From Bin5 sp965200685 (GTDB taxonomy: Bacteria > Chloroflexota > Anaerolineae > Caldilineales > Caldilineaceae), in NCBI GenBank assembly GCA_965200685.1, contig OZ241379.1:1116001-1180000 (forward strand): a DNA stretch of 64,000 bases. The letters run 5' to 3'. Of the stretch, positions 47,998 through 60,644 are shown piece by piece. The translations under genes and the position numbers were made by a program. How positions within the stretch are numbered: the first letter of the stretch is position 1; the number at the start of each line of letters is the position of its first letter. The notes below the pieces were generated by a model. It made no database searches and had not been told where the DNA came from. It saw nothing but the letters and a program-made list of their open reading frames with translations.

Positions 47998-48849
47998 ATG
48001 AAACACGTATTCTCTTGTATTGTTACTCTGCTTCTCATGGCACTACTATTGAACGCATGCCAAGTTGCTGTGCCTCCTGCCCCTCGTGCCGGGCAGTCCT
48101 TGGCCGCTGAGATCATGGCACGCGGCCGCGTACGCATCGGTGTACGTAACGACAACCCGCCCATGAGTTTTGTGACCGAAGATGGCGAATGGGTCGGGTT
48201 TGATCTAGATCTGGCGCAAGCGATGGCCGCACAGATGGGCCTAGAACCAGAATTGGTGGTCGTGGATGGGACCACCCGCATCAGCTTCCTGCAGGAGGGC
48301 CGGGTCGATATGTCCATTGCCAGCATGAACCATACCCGCAAACGAGACAACGCCATCGACTTCAGCATCACCTATTTCTGGGATAATCAGTCGTTTTTGG
48401 TGCGGGCCGGTGACTACAGATCCATTGAGGAGATGATGGGCAAGAAAGTCGCCGCCAACGCCGGCAGTTCCGCCATCCCCTCCTGGACAGCCTACAGCCG
48501 GGCCCGCGGCGGCCCGGCCCCAGAGATCGTTGAGTTCAGCGACAAACTGGCGGCCATGCAGGCCCTACGGGATGGCGCAGTAGAAGGCTACACCGAAGAC
48601 AACATTACACTGCTGGCCCTCGCGGCCGGCGATGCCGGCCTCGAGCTGCTGCCCGGCGGACACAATCCTGTACAGTTCGGCATCGGCGTGCCCAACAACC
48701 AATCCGCCTGGCGAGACCAAGTAAACTACGCGCTACAGGAGCTGTGGCAATCCGGCACATATCAAGAAATCTACGAGCACTGGTTTGTCGGCCCAGAGGC
48801 AGTCATTGAACTACCGCTGAACGGACAAATGGAGATCTGGCCTGAGTAA
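47998..48849 (+). CDS. ABC transporter solute-binding lipoprotein
   Basis: 283 residues. Lipoprotein signal ending LLNAC, then an SBP_bac_3 fold: RVRIGVRNDNPPMSFVTEDG, GFDLDLAQAMAAQMG, VDMSIASMNHTRKRDNAIDF. This matches receptors for polar amino acids (HisJ/GlnH type). It serves the two permeases upstream. Confidence 0.88.
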   Translation: MKHVFSCIVTLLLMALLLNACQVAVPPAPRAGQSLAAEIMARGRVRIGVRNDNPPMSFVTEDGEWVGFDLDLAQAMAAQMGLEPELVVVDGTTRISFLQEGRVDMSIASMNHTRKRDNAIDFSITYFWDNQSFLVRAGDYRSIEEMMGKKVAANAGSSAIPSWTAYSRARGGPAPEIVEFSDKLAAMQALRDGAVEGYTEDNITLLALAAGDAGLELLPGGHNPVQFGIGVPNNQSAWRDQVNYALQELWQSGTYQEIYEHWFVGPEAVIELPLNGQMEIWPE

Positions 48850-48900
48850 ATAGAAGTGACCTGTGGCCAGGAACTGCACAGATCACAAACCACTACTGTT

Positions 48901-50043
48901 ATGACATCCATCTCGCTGCATACTCTTGCCGTTGCCTATCGCCCCGATTCTCCAGTGCTACAGGACGTCACGCTGACTGTTAAAGCGGAGGAGTTGATGG
49001 TGTTGCTCGGCCCGTCCGGTAGCGGCAAATCAACGCTGCTACGCGCCATTGCCGGGCTGTTGCGCCCTTGCCAAGGAGATATCTGCTTCAATACCCGTTC
49101 TGTGCTGAAAGTGCCGCCAGAAAAGCGGGGCGCAGTCATGGTTTTCCAGGAGCATGCGCTCTTCCCATTTATGGATGTGGGCACAAATGTCGCCTTCGGC
49201 CTGAAGATGCAGCGTCTGGATTCAGAAACGATTCGCCGGCGAGTGGCCCATGCCTTGGCAGCTGTACAATTGGCCGGCTTTGAGGCCCGCTGGCCAGATA
49301 AACTCTCCGGTGGGCAGCGGCAACGAGTGGCCTTGGCCAGGGCCCTGGCTATTCAGCCGAAAGTACTGTTGTTGGATGAACCTCTCAACAGCCTAGACCC
49401 TGCCCTACGCGAGGAGCTGCGCGGGGTCGTCCGCACACTACAGCGACAGGCCAAGATTACGATGATCTTCGTCACCCACGACCAAGCCGAGGCCATGGCC
49501 ATCGCCGACCGCATCTGCCTGCTGATCCAGGGCAAAGTGCGGCAGGTGGGCACGCCCCGTAGCTTCTTTGAACGTCCTGTGGATTGCGAAGTAGCCCGCT
49601 TCTTCGGTGGCGTGAACTTTCTCCTAGGGGTCAAGCACGGCCGCCTCGTTGAGACAGCTCTAGGGCCCCTAGAAATCAGTGCCACCAACAGGCCAGACGG
49701 GGAAGTGCTGGTGATGATTCGCCCCGAAGCCGTAGAAATCGCGCGCAACGGTTCGGGGTCCGCACCCTCCGCTACCCCCCACAACAATCTGGTCGGTTCC
49801 ATCGAATCCTATAGCTTCCAGGGCCGGGTCGCCCGCTGCCGGGCGGGGGTCAGTGACACACAGCTACAACTAACAGTGCCACCCTATCAACAGTTCCGTC
49901 AAGGAGAAAAAATTTTACTTCACCTGCCCCGAGAGAGGATTCATCTACTACCGGCAGAGGCAGAATCCAACTTTTCTGCTCATAGTACGCAGAGGGAACA
50001 GGGCGATGGCACAGGCGACGGATTATGTATACCCCGGAGTTAG
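48901..50043 (+). CDS. ABC transporter ATPase (PotA/FbpC-like)
   Basis: 380 residues. Walker A GPSGSGKST, signature LSGGQRQRVALARAL, Walker B LLLDEPLNSLD, H-loop VTHDQAEAM, and a C-terminal TOBE-like domain (VLVMIRPEAVEI; QGRVARCRAGV; REKILLHLPRERIHLLP-type end). Length and the TOBE domain are those of spermidine/iron/sulfate importers, not of the ~240-residue GlnQ ATPases usually paired with these permeases. It follows the receptor gene by 51 bases and ends the cluster. The last ~20 residues are low-complexity. Confidence 0.88.
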   Translation: MTSISLHTLAVAYRPDSPVLQDVTLTVKAEELMVLLGPSGSGKSTLLRAIAGLLRPCQGDICFNTRSVLKVPPEKRGAVMVFQEHALFPFMDVGTNVAFGLKMQRLDSETIRRRVAHALAAVQLAGFEARWPDKLSGGQRQRVALARALAIQPKVLLLDEPLNSLDPALREELRGVVRTLQRQAKITMIFVTHDQAEAMAIADRICLLIQGKVRQVGTPRSFFERPVDCEVARFFGGVNFLLGVKHGRLVETALGPLEISATNRPDGEVLVMIRPEAVEIARNGSGSAPSATPHNNLVGSIESYSFQGRVARCRAGVSDTQLQLTVPPYQQFRQGEKILLHLPRERIHLLPAEAESNFSAHSTQREQGDGTGDGLCIPRS

Positions 50044-50069
50044 CAATAAAGTAATAAGTACGTTCGTAT

Positions 50070-50177
50070 TTCACAATCCAATGAACTGTGATAGAATCCC
50101 TACGTCCCTGGCGTTATCATGTACGTTCTTCCCAGTTACATATTGCAGAATCCAATGAACTGTGATAGAATCCCTAC
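50070..50177 (+). promoter_or_regulatory. Tandem promoters on a 29-bp direct repeat (Uma2 gene)
   Basis: The 29 bases beginning AATCCAATGAACTGTGATAG occur at 50075-50103 and 50149-50177. Each carries TAGAAT preceded by TGA (extended -10). The first has TTCACA 16 bases upstream (50070-50075) and the second TTGCAG 17 bases upstream (50143-50148). Both point to the Uma2 gene at 50230. Confidence 0.65.
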
Positions 50178-50229
50178 AGATACTTGTCGGGCGTGCAGGG
50201 ATGGCAAAGTTTGAGATACAGGAGACTGT

Positions 50230-51369
50230 ATGGCAGCCAAAGTGAAGACTGCAACGATCCCCAACCCCTCGGATGTGGGGATACCTGTGGTGGAGGGTGC
50301 TCCATCTACAACCCGGATCGATGATGTACCCAAAGAGCAGACAGACCAAAACAATACCGCTACGGGCAACCCGCACGCTCCCCATGACGGCCTCTCTGTC
50401 ACCCTGGAAGAGTATTGGACCAAGTGGTATGCAAACCCCTATGCGGATAAGGAAGTAAGTTACGAGTGGCACAACGGCCGTCTGGAGGCTAAACCCTTGT
50501 CTACCCGCGCGCAACTTGAACTCTACAATTGGTTCTTCCATCTCTTATTGCACTATGTGGAGAGCCATCCAATCGCGAGTCTACTCAATCTCGAGACCGG
50601 CTTCATCTTGAGCATACAAGACCTAGATAACCCCACTGGGGAGCGTAAGGAAGTACGTAAGCCTGATATCGGCGTGATTCGCAACGACAATCCGGTAGAA
50701 TGGGAGGAGGGAACACGCGTCTATAAGGGCAGCTGCGATATGTGCGTTGAATCCGTGTCGGATTCTACAAGGGCGGCCATACTGCGGGACACGGAAGCGA
50801 AGAAGCAAAGCTATGCTGGGTCTGGAGTGCGAGAATACTACATACTGGATCCGAGTAAGCATTACATGCACTGTTATCGACTCAATGCGGCTGGGGACTA
50901 CGAGGAGATAGAGGCGGATGATGAGGGAGTGATTCGGTCAGAGGTGTTACCAGGGTTCCAGTTTCGGTGGGATGATTTGATACGGAAGCCGGCTATCAGG
51001 GAACTGGTTCTGGATGAGGTGTATGGGGGGTATATACTGCCGGAATATCAGGCTGAAGTGGAAGCTCGGCAGTGGGCGGAAGAACAGGCTGTTATTGAAG
51101 CTGCTGCTCGGCAGTGGGCGGAGGAACAGGCTGCTGTTGAAGCTGATGCTCGCAAGCGCGCGGAGGAACAGGCTGCTGTTGAAGCTGATGCTCGCAAGCG
51201 CGCGGAGGCACAGGCCGCTGTTGAAGCTGCTGCTCGCCAGCAGGAAGCTGATGCCCGACGAGAAGCCGAAGAACAGGCCGCTGTTGAAGCTGATGCCCGA
51301 CGAGAAGCCGAAGAAGAGACGCGAGCCTTGCAAGCAGAATTGGCCCGCCTGCGCCAACACCTTTCCTGA
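50230..51369 (+). CDS. Uma2-family endonuclease-like protein, paralogue B
   Basis: 379 residues. The core matches paralogue A (35750): SYEWHNGRLE, VRKPDIGVIRNDNP (Asp ~145), MCVESVSDST (Glu ~172), a Lys in the next helix, EYYILDPSKHYMHCYRL and VLPGFQF. The C-terminal ~105 residues form a long coiled coil of 14-residue repeats (ARKRAEEQAAVEAD), much longer than in A. GGAG precedes the start, and a pair of promoters lies upstream. A self-assembling nuclease-fold protein of unknown role. Confidence 0.82.
   Translation: MAAKVKTATIPNPSDVGIPVVEGAPSTTRIDDVPKEQTDQNNTATGNPHAPHDGLSVTLEEYWTKWYANPYADKEVSYEWHNGRLEAKPLSTRAQLELYNWFFHLLLHYVESHPIASLLNLETGFILSIQDLDNPTGERKEVRKPDIGVIRNDNPVEWEEGTRVYKGSCDMCVESVSDSTRAAILRDTEAKKQSYAGSGVREYYILDPSKHYMHCYRLNAAGDYEEIEADDEGVIRSEVLPGFQFRWDDLIRKPAIRELVLDEVYGGYILPEYQAEVEARQWAEEQAVIEAAARQWAEEQAAVEADARKRAEEQAAVEADARKRAEAQAAVEAAARQQEADARREAEEQAAVEADARREAEEETRALQAELARLRQHLS
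51060..51320 (+). repeat. 42-bp tandem repeats encoding a coiled coil
   Basis: The unit for ARxxAEEQAAVEAD is repeated about six times with small changes (GCTGATGCTCGCAAGCGCGC recurs exactly). Confidence 0.85.
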
Positions 51370-51452
51370 ACACAAATTACCGTCATATCATCAACCTATC
51401 ATTAGTCATGATACATTACCATCCGATAGCTCGCTTGATCTATCTGCGGTAC

Positions 51453-51481
51453 TTGCAGCTAGTTCGGTTGTGTGGTATACT
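51453..51481 (+). promoter_or_regulatory. Promoter upstream of the LRR gene
   Basis: TTGCAG (51453-51458), 17-base spacer, extended -10 TGG-TATACT (51473-51481). The closest start behind a ribosome site (GGAG 51518-51521) is the ATG at 51530, not the LRR ATG at 51669. Confidence 0.7.
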
Positions 51482-51651
51482 CCAAATCAGTTTACAAAAT
51501 GTGATCTGTCCCAACACGGAGATGCAATTATGACGAATCAAGATCAGATTCTCTCAGACAGTGCAACCATGGCGGACGACCCCTCGCATGTTGCAAGCGA
51601 GAGACGAGGACGTGTGTCCAGATTCGTGTTGTCAATTATAAATTATATAAT

Positions 51652-51664
51652 GGGGGGGGGGGGG
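51652..51664 (+). repeat. G13 homopolymer
   Basis: Thirteen consecutive G, ending four bases before the LRR ATG and placed directly after an AT-rich TATATAAT. The only homopolymer of this length in the window. It could also mimic a ribosome site. Confidence 0.9.
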
Positions 51665-51668
51665 CAAG

Positions 51669-55904
<4,236 letters not shown>

Positions 55905-55932
55905 CGGAAGAAGGCACACCCTACCGGGACAG

Positions 55933-55959
55933 AAGAGGAGAGAGGTTCTCTCTCCTCTT
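55933..55959 (+). terminator. Hairpin after the LRR gene
   Basis: A 12-bp perfect stem (AAGAGGAGAGAG with its complement) around a GTT loop, 29 bases after the stop. No T-run. The remaining bases to 56130 show no gene. Confidence 0.6.
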
Positions 55960-56130
55960 GAGCTACTTGCGGCAACTGGCTACAAGAATGGGCCCGACCC
56001 CGCCCCTGGGATCAGGTTCAGCCATACGCCACAGACTATTGCCCTTACCCCTTTGGACACCTCCAAGGCAAACCCTTCCGACGCATCTGCCATTCACCAA
56101 GCAGAGGCCTAACAGCAGCAGGCTGCATTT

Positions 56131-56159
56131 TTGAACAAGTAGTCATAACGTGCTATGAT
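56131..56159 (+). promoter_or_regulatory. Promoter of the DoxX-YeeE-DoxX genes
   Basis: TTGAAC (56131-56136), 17-base spacer, extended -10 TGC-TATGAT (56151-56159). Confidence 0.7.
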
Positions 56160-56249
56160 CGGCTGGGCAGCGGTTTCACTCCTCTCATAGCCCTGTTGGT
56201 CGGCTCATTTTCTGCAGGAAAGGATTTGCTGGCACTTCTGTTACGAACG

Positions 56250-56717
56250 ATGAACACACAAGCACCTCTATGGCCTATCGCCATTGCTCGCTCGATCATC
56301 GGTGTTCTCTGGCTCTTTTCCCTGCGCTGGAAGCTGCCGCCGGATTTCATGCCGACCACAGGCCGCGGCCTAATGGACTGGCTACAACTGGAAGTAGCCC
56401 ACGCGGCCTTTCCACTCTATGGCCGCTTGGTTGAGCAGATGGTGCTGCCGAATTTCACACTCTTTGCCTGGCTGATCTTCTTGGCCGAATTGGCCGTCGG
56501 CCTCAGTCTCTTGACCGGCACATTCACCCGCCTCGGCGCGCTGCTCGGCTTGGGGATGGCCCTCAACCTAGGCATCGGCCTGCTGGAAGTGCCCGGTGAA
56601 TGGCCCTGGAGTTACGCCATGCTCGCCCTGTGGCATGGGCTGTTCTGGGTAACAGACGCCGGCCAGGTCTGGGGTGTGGATGGAAAAATACGAACTGCAG
56701 TGGAGAAAAATTTGTGA
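56250..56717 (+). CDS. DoxX family membrane protein 1
   Basis: 155 residues with four TM spans: AIARSIIGVLWLFSLRWKLP, MVLPNFTLFAWLIFLAELAV, LSLLTGTFTRLGALLGLGMA and a last one ending WVTDAGQVWGVD, a frequent ending in DoxX proteins. DoxD/DoxX relatives include the small subunit of thiosulfate:quinone oxidoreductase. A TTG at 56196 would extend it by 18 residues. The last ~40 bases overlap the YeeE/YedE gene if that gene starts at 56680. Confidence 0.8.
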   Translation: MNTQAPLWPIAIARSIIGVLWLFSLRWKLPPDFMPTTGRGLMDWLQLEVAHAAFPLYGRLVEQMVLPNFTLFAWLIFLAELAVGLSLLTGTFTRLGALLGLGMALNLGIGLLEVPGEWPWSYAMLALWHGLFWVTDAGQVWGVDGKIRTAVEKNL

Positions 56718-57777
56718 AGAGCAGCTGCAGTTCTTCTTTCTCCACGAGACACTGGTTTTCGCCATGACCATCCTTTTGGCTCTTTTCACGGGTACGGTCC
56801 TTGGCTATCTTTTGGAACGAGGCGATTTCTGCTTCCACAGCACCCTACGGGGTCTCGTAGAGCATCGCACGGACCTGGCCCTGTTCCGCGCCTATCTCTT
56901 GGCCATGATCATCGCCATTCCCTTGGTGCAGGGGATGATCGCCCTCGGATGGATTGGAGCATGGGTCGCGCCCTGGGCCTGGCAGGCCAATCTCTTCGGT
57001 GGGCTGCTCTTCGGGGCCGGCATGATCGTTGCTGCCACCTGTGTGACAGGCCTGTTCTACAAGCTGGGCCACGGCATGCTGGGCACCCTGGTCGGGCTGG
57101 GCACATGGGCTATCGGTGATCTGATTACCTGGCGCGGGCCCCTCACCCCTCTGCGGAACGCGCTCCATGGCAGCCCGGTAATGGTGGACGGACAACCCGC
57201 AACTGTCCTGAACGTACTCGGCATGCCTTTGGGCCTGGGGCTGGTGGGCCTGCTGCTCACCTGCGCCGCTGTCTATCTTTGGCGCAGTCCCCACACGCCT
57301 AGGGGCAACTACTGGTCATGGCTGCCCCTAGGCGCATCTGTGGGGATCTTTACCAGTCTAGCTTGGCTGCTGGCCCGTGCAGGTGGCTCAAATTATCCCT
57401 TCGGCACCTCCCAAGTTCCCACCAATCTATACGAAGTGGCTGTGCGTGGGGAGAACGCTAGTGGAAATCTATGGATTCCCATAGCCCTACTTGCCCTAGT
57501 GCTAGGTGCATTCATCGCGGCCCGGCAGGCCGGCACATTCTGGGCCCGGGGCGAATCAAATGTTCGTTACATGCAACTGGCGGCCGGGGGCCTGCTTATG
57601 GGCATTGGCGCGGCCATCTCCTCTGGCTGCAATCTCGGCCATTCCCTGGTCGGCGTGCCCCTGTTGAGCCTCGGCAGCATAACAACCACACTCGCTATGC
57701 TCCTAGGCGTCTATCTGACCGAGCGGGCCATTCGTCTGTTGCCCATGGCGAGAAACACGAACCCCAGTGCTGCGTAA
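56680..57777 (+). CDS. YeeE/YedE-family (TsuA-like) sulfur transporter
   Basis: 365 residues with about nine TM spans. Conserved Cys motifs are GDFCFHS, AATCVTGLFYKLGHG and SSGCNLGHSLVG, the pattern linked to thiosulfate passage in TsuA/YeeE. The start may be 56680 (overlapping the DoxX gene) or 56764, where the membrane part begins (MTILLALFTGTVLGYLL). Flanked on both sides by DoxX genes, fitting uptake of a reduced sulfur compound coupled to membrane oxidation (inference). Confidence 0.83.
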   Translation: MEKYELQWRKICEEQLQFFFLHETLVFAMTILLALFTGTVLGYLLERGDFCFHSTLRGLVEHRTDLALFRAYLLAMIIAIPLVQGMIALGWIGAWVAPWAWQANLFGGLLFGAGMIVAATCVTGLFYKLGHGMLGTLVGLGTWAIGDLITWRGPLTPLRNALHGSPVMVDGQPATVLNVLGMPLGLGLVGLLLTCAAVYLWRSPHTPRGNYWSWLPLGASVGIFTSLAWLLARAGGSNYPFGTSQVPTNLYEVAVRGENASGNLWIPIALLALVLGAFIAARQAGTFWARGESNVRYMQLAAGGLLMGIGAAISSGCNLGHSLVGVPLLSLGSITTTLAMLLGVYLTERAIRLLPMARNTNPSAA

Positions 57778-57822
57778 CTGCTCTTCATTGCGGTTTCTGC
57801 GCCCATTTCATGAGGTAGAAAT

Positions 57823-58305
57823 ATGAATCACGAGAACAAACTACGCAAAGTCGTTTCCCTCCTACGCATAACCATCGGGCTGATTTTGGTCGTCACTTGG
57901 TATGACAACCTACAAAAGGGCGTGTACACAGCCGATGGTATTATCGGTCTCTTCAATGGGATTTTCAACGATACGGGAGGGGGGCCAGCCTTCTACCAGG
58001 CCCTGATCAACAGCACGATTTTACAGATCCCCGGCCCCTTCGGGCTGTTCCAAATGGTGGCGGAGCTTCTCATGGGCCTGGCATTGCTGTTCGGTGTCCT
58101 TACACCCCTGGCCGCGGCCGGCGCGACGCTTTTCTTTTTTAATCTATTTCTGGCATACTTCGGCGGTCATGAGTGGATCTGGACCTACGTTCTGTTGACT
58201 GTTTCCGCGCTGGTGACAGCTCTGACCCAGGCTGGACGTGCCTGGGGCGTTGATCAGATGCTCCTGAAGCGGTTCGGAGAGCCACCGACCGGCCTCCTCT
58301 GGTGA
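57823..58305 (+). CDS. DoxX family membrane protein 2
   Basis: 160 residues, four TM spans: LLRITIGLILVVTWYDNLQK, FGLFQMVAELLMGLALLFGV, GATLFFFNLFLAYFGGHEW and TVSALVTALTQAGRAWGVDQ. It has the same fold and the same AWGVDQ-like ending as DoxX 1, but the sequence is clearly different. GAGG precedes the ATG. Possibly part of a membrane thiosulfate-oxidising complex. Confidence 0.82.
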   Translation: MNHENKLRKVVSLLRITIGLILVVTWYDNLQKGVYTADGIIGLFNGIFNDTGGGPAFYQALINSTILQIPGPFGLFQMVAELLMGLALLFGVLTPLAAAGATLFFFNLFLAYFGGHEWIWTYVLLTVSALVTALTQAGRAWGVDQMLLKRFGEPPTGLLW

Positions 58306-58360
58306 AATGACAAGAGAACACCAGGGTACCGCCACTGGTCACGAGCCACAGGTGTTTACC

Positions 58361-59905
58361 ATGCCGATTCTGGAATCCATCTATCTGTTTACAACCGCCT
58401 TCCTCGCGGTCTATGGCGTGCAGGCATTTTTCTTGACCCTCGTTGCCCGCCGTGTCCTGCCTACGTCCGCCACCCCCCCAATAGCGTGGGAGCACGACAC
58501 GGGGCTGCCCTCTGTAACGGTTCAACTGCCCATCTACAATGAGCGTCATGTGGTGCGCCGGCTGATCGATGCGGTCGCGGCCTTTGATTGGCCGGCAGAG
58601 CAGCTACAGATTCAGGTTCTGGACGATTCGACCGATGACACCAGCCAGATTATCGCCCGCCACATCGCCGGCCACCCACAACAGGAGCTGATCACCCACT
58701 ATCGTCGTGTACATCGCACGGATTACAAAGCCGGGGCCCTGCGGGAAGGGCTCGCCACTGCCAAGGGCGAGTTCATCGCTATTTTTGACGCCGACTTCGT
58801 GCCGCCAGCCGACTTTCTCCAGCGTACCATCCCCAATTTCACCGACCCCACGGTCGGCTGTGTGCAGGCGCGCTGGGGCCATCTGAACGCCAACTCTTCC
58901 CGCCTGACACAAGCCCAATCCCTAGGCATCAATGGCCATTTTGTAGTCGAGCAAACGGCCCGCGACAAGTTGAGGGCTCTACTCAACTTCAACGGCACGG
59001 CCGGCCTGTGGCGACGCACCTGTATGGACCAGGCCGGCGGTTGGCAAGGGGATACCCTCACGGAGGACCTGGACCTGAGCTATCGGGCCCAATTACAGGG
59101 CTGGCGGATCGTCTATCGGCCGGATATCATCGTTCCTGCCGAAATTCCCATATCCGTCGATGCGTTCAAGCGGCAGCAATTCCGCTGGGCAAAGGGCAGT
59201 ATCCAGACAGCCATGAAACTGCTCCGTACTGTCTTCACGTCCTCTCATCCTCTGTGGCGTAAGCTGCTCGGCGCAATCCATTTGACCAGCTACAGTGTCC
59301 ACCCGTTGATGATCCTCAATCTGTTCTTCCTGCTGCCGATGATGTCCTCGTTAAGCACGGTCCTCAAAGTTGCTTCCCTGTTTTCGCTCACAGCCATCGG
59401 TCCGCCCCTGATGTATTGGACAGCCATGCAGGCCCAGGGCAACGAAATCGGCCTGTCAACGCAGCGGCATTCGTCGCTAAATAGGCCATCTGGCCAAACC
59501 AAAGGAACGGTCAGGCAGCGCATGCGCCAGCTCACAGTTCTGCTGGCCCTAGGGACTGGCCTGTCCGTCAACAACAGCCGGGCCGTCTTTGAGGCTCTTC
59601 TGGGCATCCGCAGCGCATTCAAACGCACGCCCAAATTCGCCATCACGCACACCGCCAAAGACTGGCACACCAGTACCTATGTCCTGCCGAGCGACCCCAC
59701 CGTCTGGGCAGAAGCTGCCCTAGCCCTATACGCAGTCTCCCTGCTGTTGTACAGTCTCCTGCATGGGATCTGGTGGCTGCTGCCCTGGCTCTCCCTCTAC
59801 GCCGGCGGATACACCTATATCGCCTATCTTTCCATGCGCCAAGCATGGGAGAAACGCAGCACACTACGCACTACAGTGGCGAACCCCAGTGAAGAGCACG
59901 GATAG
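58361..59905 (+). CDS. Family 2 glycosyltransferase, cellulose-synthase-like
   Basis: 514 residues. An N-terminal TM, then the GT-A domain: PSVTVQLPIYNERHVVRRLI, VLDDSTDDT, FIAIFDADFVPP (DxD), TEDLDLSYRAQLQG and the QQFRW (QxxRW) motif of processive synthases. Several C-terminal TM spans follow. It probably makes a surface polysaccharide. The ATG at 58361 with AGGTG upstream is preferred to 58307, because the intervening bases resemble the intergenic GTCAC-type filler seen elsewhere. Confidence 0.88.
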   Translation: MPILESIYLFTTAFLAVYGVQAFFLTLVARRVLPTSATPPIAWEHDTGLPSVTVQLPIYNERHVVRRLIDAVAAFDWPAEQLQIQVLDDSTDDTSQIIARHIAGHPQQELITHYRRVHRTDYKAGALREGLATAKGEFIAIFDADFVPPADFLQRTIPNFTDPTVGCVQARWGHLNANSSRLTQAQSLGINGHFVVEQTARDKLRALLNFNGTAGLWRRTCMDQAGGWQGDTLTEDLDLSYRAQLQGWRIVYRPDIIVPAEIPISVDAFKRQQFRWAKGSIQTAMKLLRTVFTSSHPLWRKLLGAIHLTSYSVHPLMILNLFFLLPMMSSLSTVLKVASLFSLTAIGPPLMYWTAMQAQGNEIGLSTQRHSSLNRPSGQTKGTVRQRMRQLTVLLALGTGLSVNNSRAVFEALLGIRSAFKRTPKFAITHTAKDWHTSTYVLPSDPTVWAEAALALYAVSLLLYSLLHGIWWLLPWLSLYAGGYTYIAYLSMRQAWEKRSTLRTTVANPSEEHG

Positions 59906-59906
59906 T

Positions 59907-60614
59907 ATGACGCAACGGGCTCTTCTGGTAATGGCAAAACAGCCGGCCCCAGGCCGTACAAAAACAAGGCTCTGCCCACCGCTGACGAACGAAGCGGCCG
60001 CAGACCTCTACTCCTGCTTCCTGCAGGATGTGTTGACAACTGTGCGCGCCCTAGCCGCCCAAACCGACTCTCTCACGCCGATGATCGCCTATACACCGGC
60101 CAGTGCCCAAGATTTCTTCCAGCAACTGGCCCCAGATTTCCACCTGCTCCCCCAACGCGGTGAACGCCTAGGCGACCGCCTGCAGAATGTGCTGGCCGCT
60201 GCCTTGGAAGGCCAGCACTTTGCCTGTTCAACACAAAGGCCCGCTCAGGCCATCGCCATCAGTAGCGATAGCCCCACGCTGCCGGCCGGCCTGCTGTATG
60301 CCGCCTTTCAATCCCTAGACGAGCCCCAGGTGGATGCAGTCTTTGGCCCCTGCGAAGATGGCGGCTACTATCTGGTCGGTGTCAAAGAACCGCCGGGACG
60401 GCTGACGACTGGGGTACAGATGTCTACGCCCTCGGTGTTACGGGATACATTGGCCATTGCGGCCGAGGAGGGGGTGCGGGTCAAGCTGCTGGCCGCATGG
60501 TACGATGTGGACAGTGCAGACGACCTGAATCGTCTGCGGCTGGAACTGGCAACATATCCGGCCCGGGCCCCCCACTCCAGCCATTTTCTGAATCAAACTG
60601 TAGCGTACCCTTGA
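59907..60614 (+). CDS. DUF2064 (TIGR04282-like) glycosyltransferase
   Basis: 235 residues. LLVMAKQPAPGRTKTRLCPP is the hallmark N-terminus. AIAISSDSPTLPAGLL and FGPCEDGGYYLVGVKEP complete the nucleotide-sugar-transferase-like fold. Relatives occur in arsenosugar and surface-glycan clusters. It begins directly after the preceding glycosyltransferase gene and is followed by another. Confidence 0.85.
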   Translation: MTQRALLVMAKQPAPGRTKTRLCPPLTNEAAADLYSCFLQDVLTTVRALAAQTDSLTPMIAYTPASAQDFFQQLAPDFHLLPQRGERLGDRLQNVLAAALEGQHFACSTQRPAQAIAISSDSPTLPAGLLYAAFQSLDEPQVDAVFGPCEDGGYYLVGVKEPPGRLTTGVQMSTPSVLRDTLAIAAEEGVRVKLLAAWYDVDSADDLNRLRLELATYPARAPHSSHFLNQTVAYP

Positions 60615-60644
60615 CATTCCTGAAGCCCATTGAGCGATACAGAT

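Noticed and set aside
50075..50177. 29-bp repeat pair as a minimal CRISPR array
   Set aside because: Only two copies, 45 unique bases between them, no cas genes in the window, and the repeat has clear promoter elements upstream of a gene.
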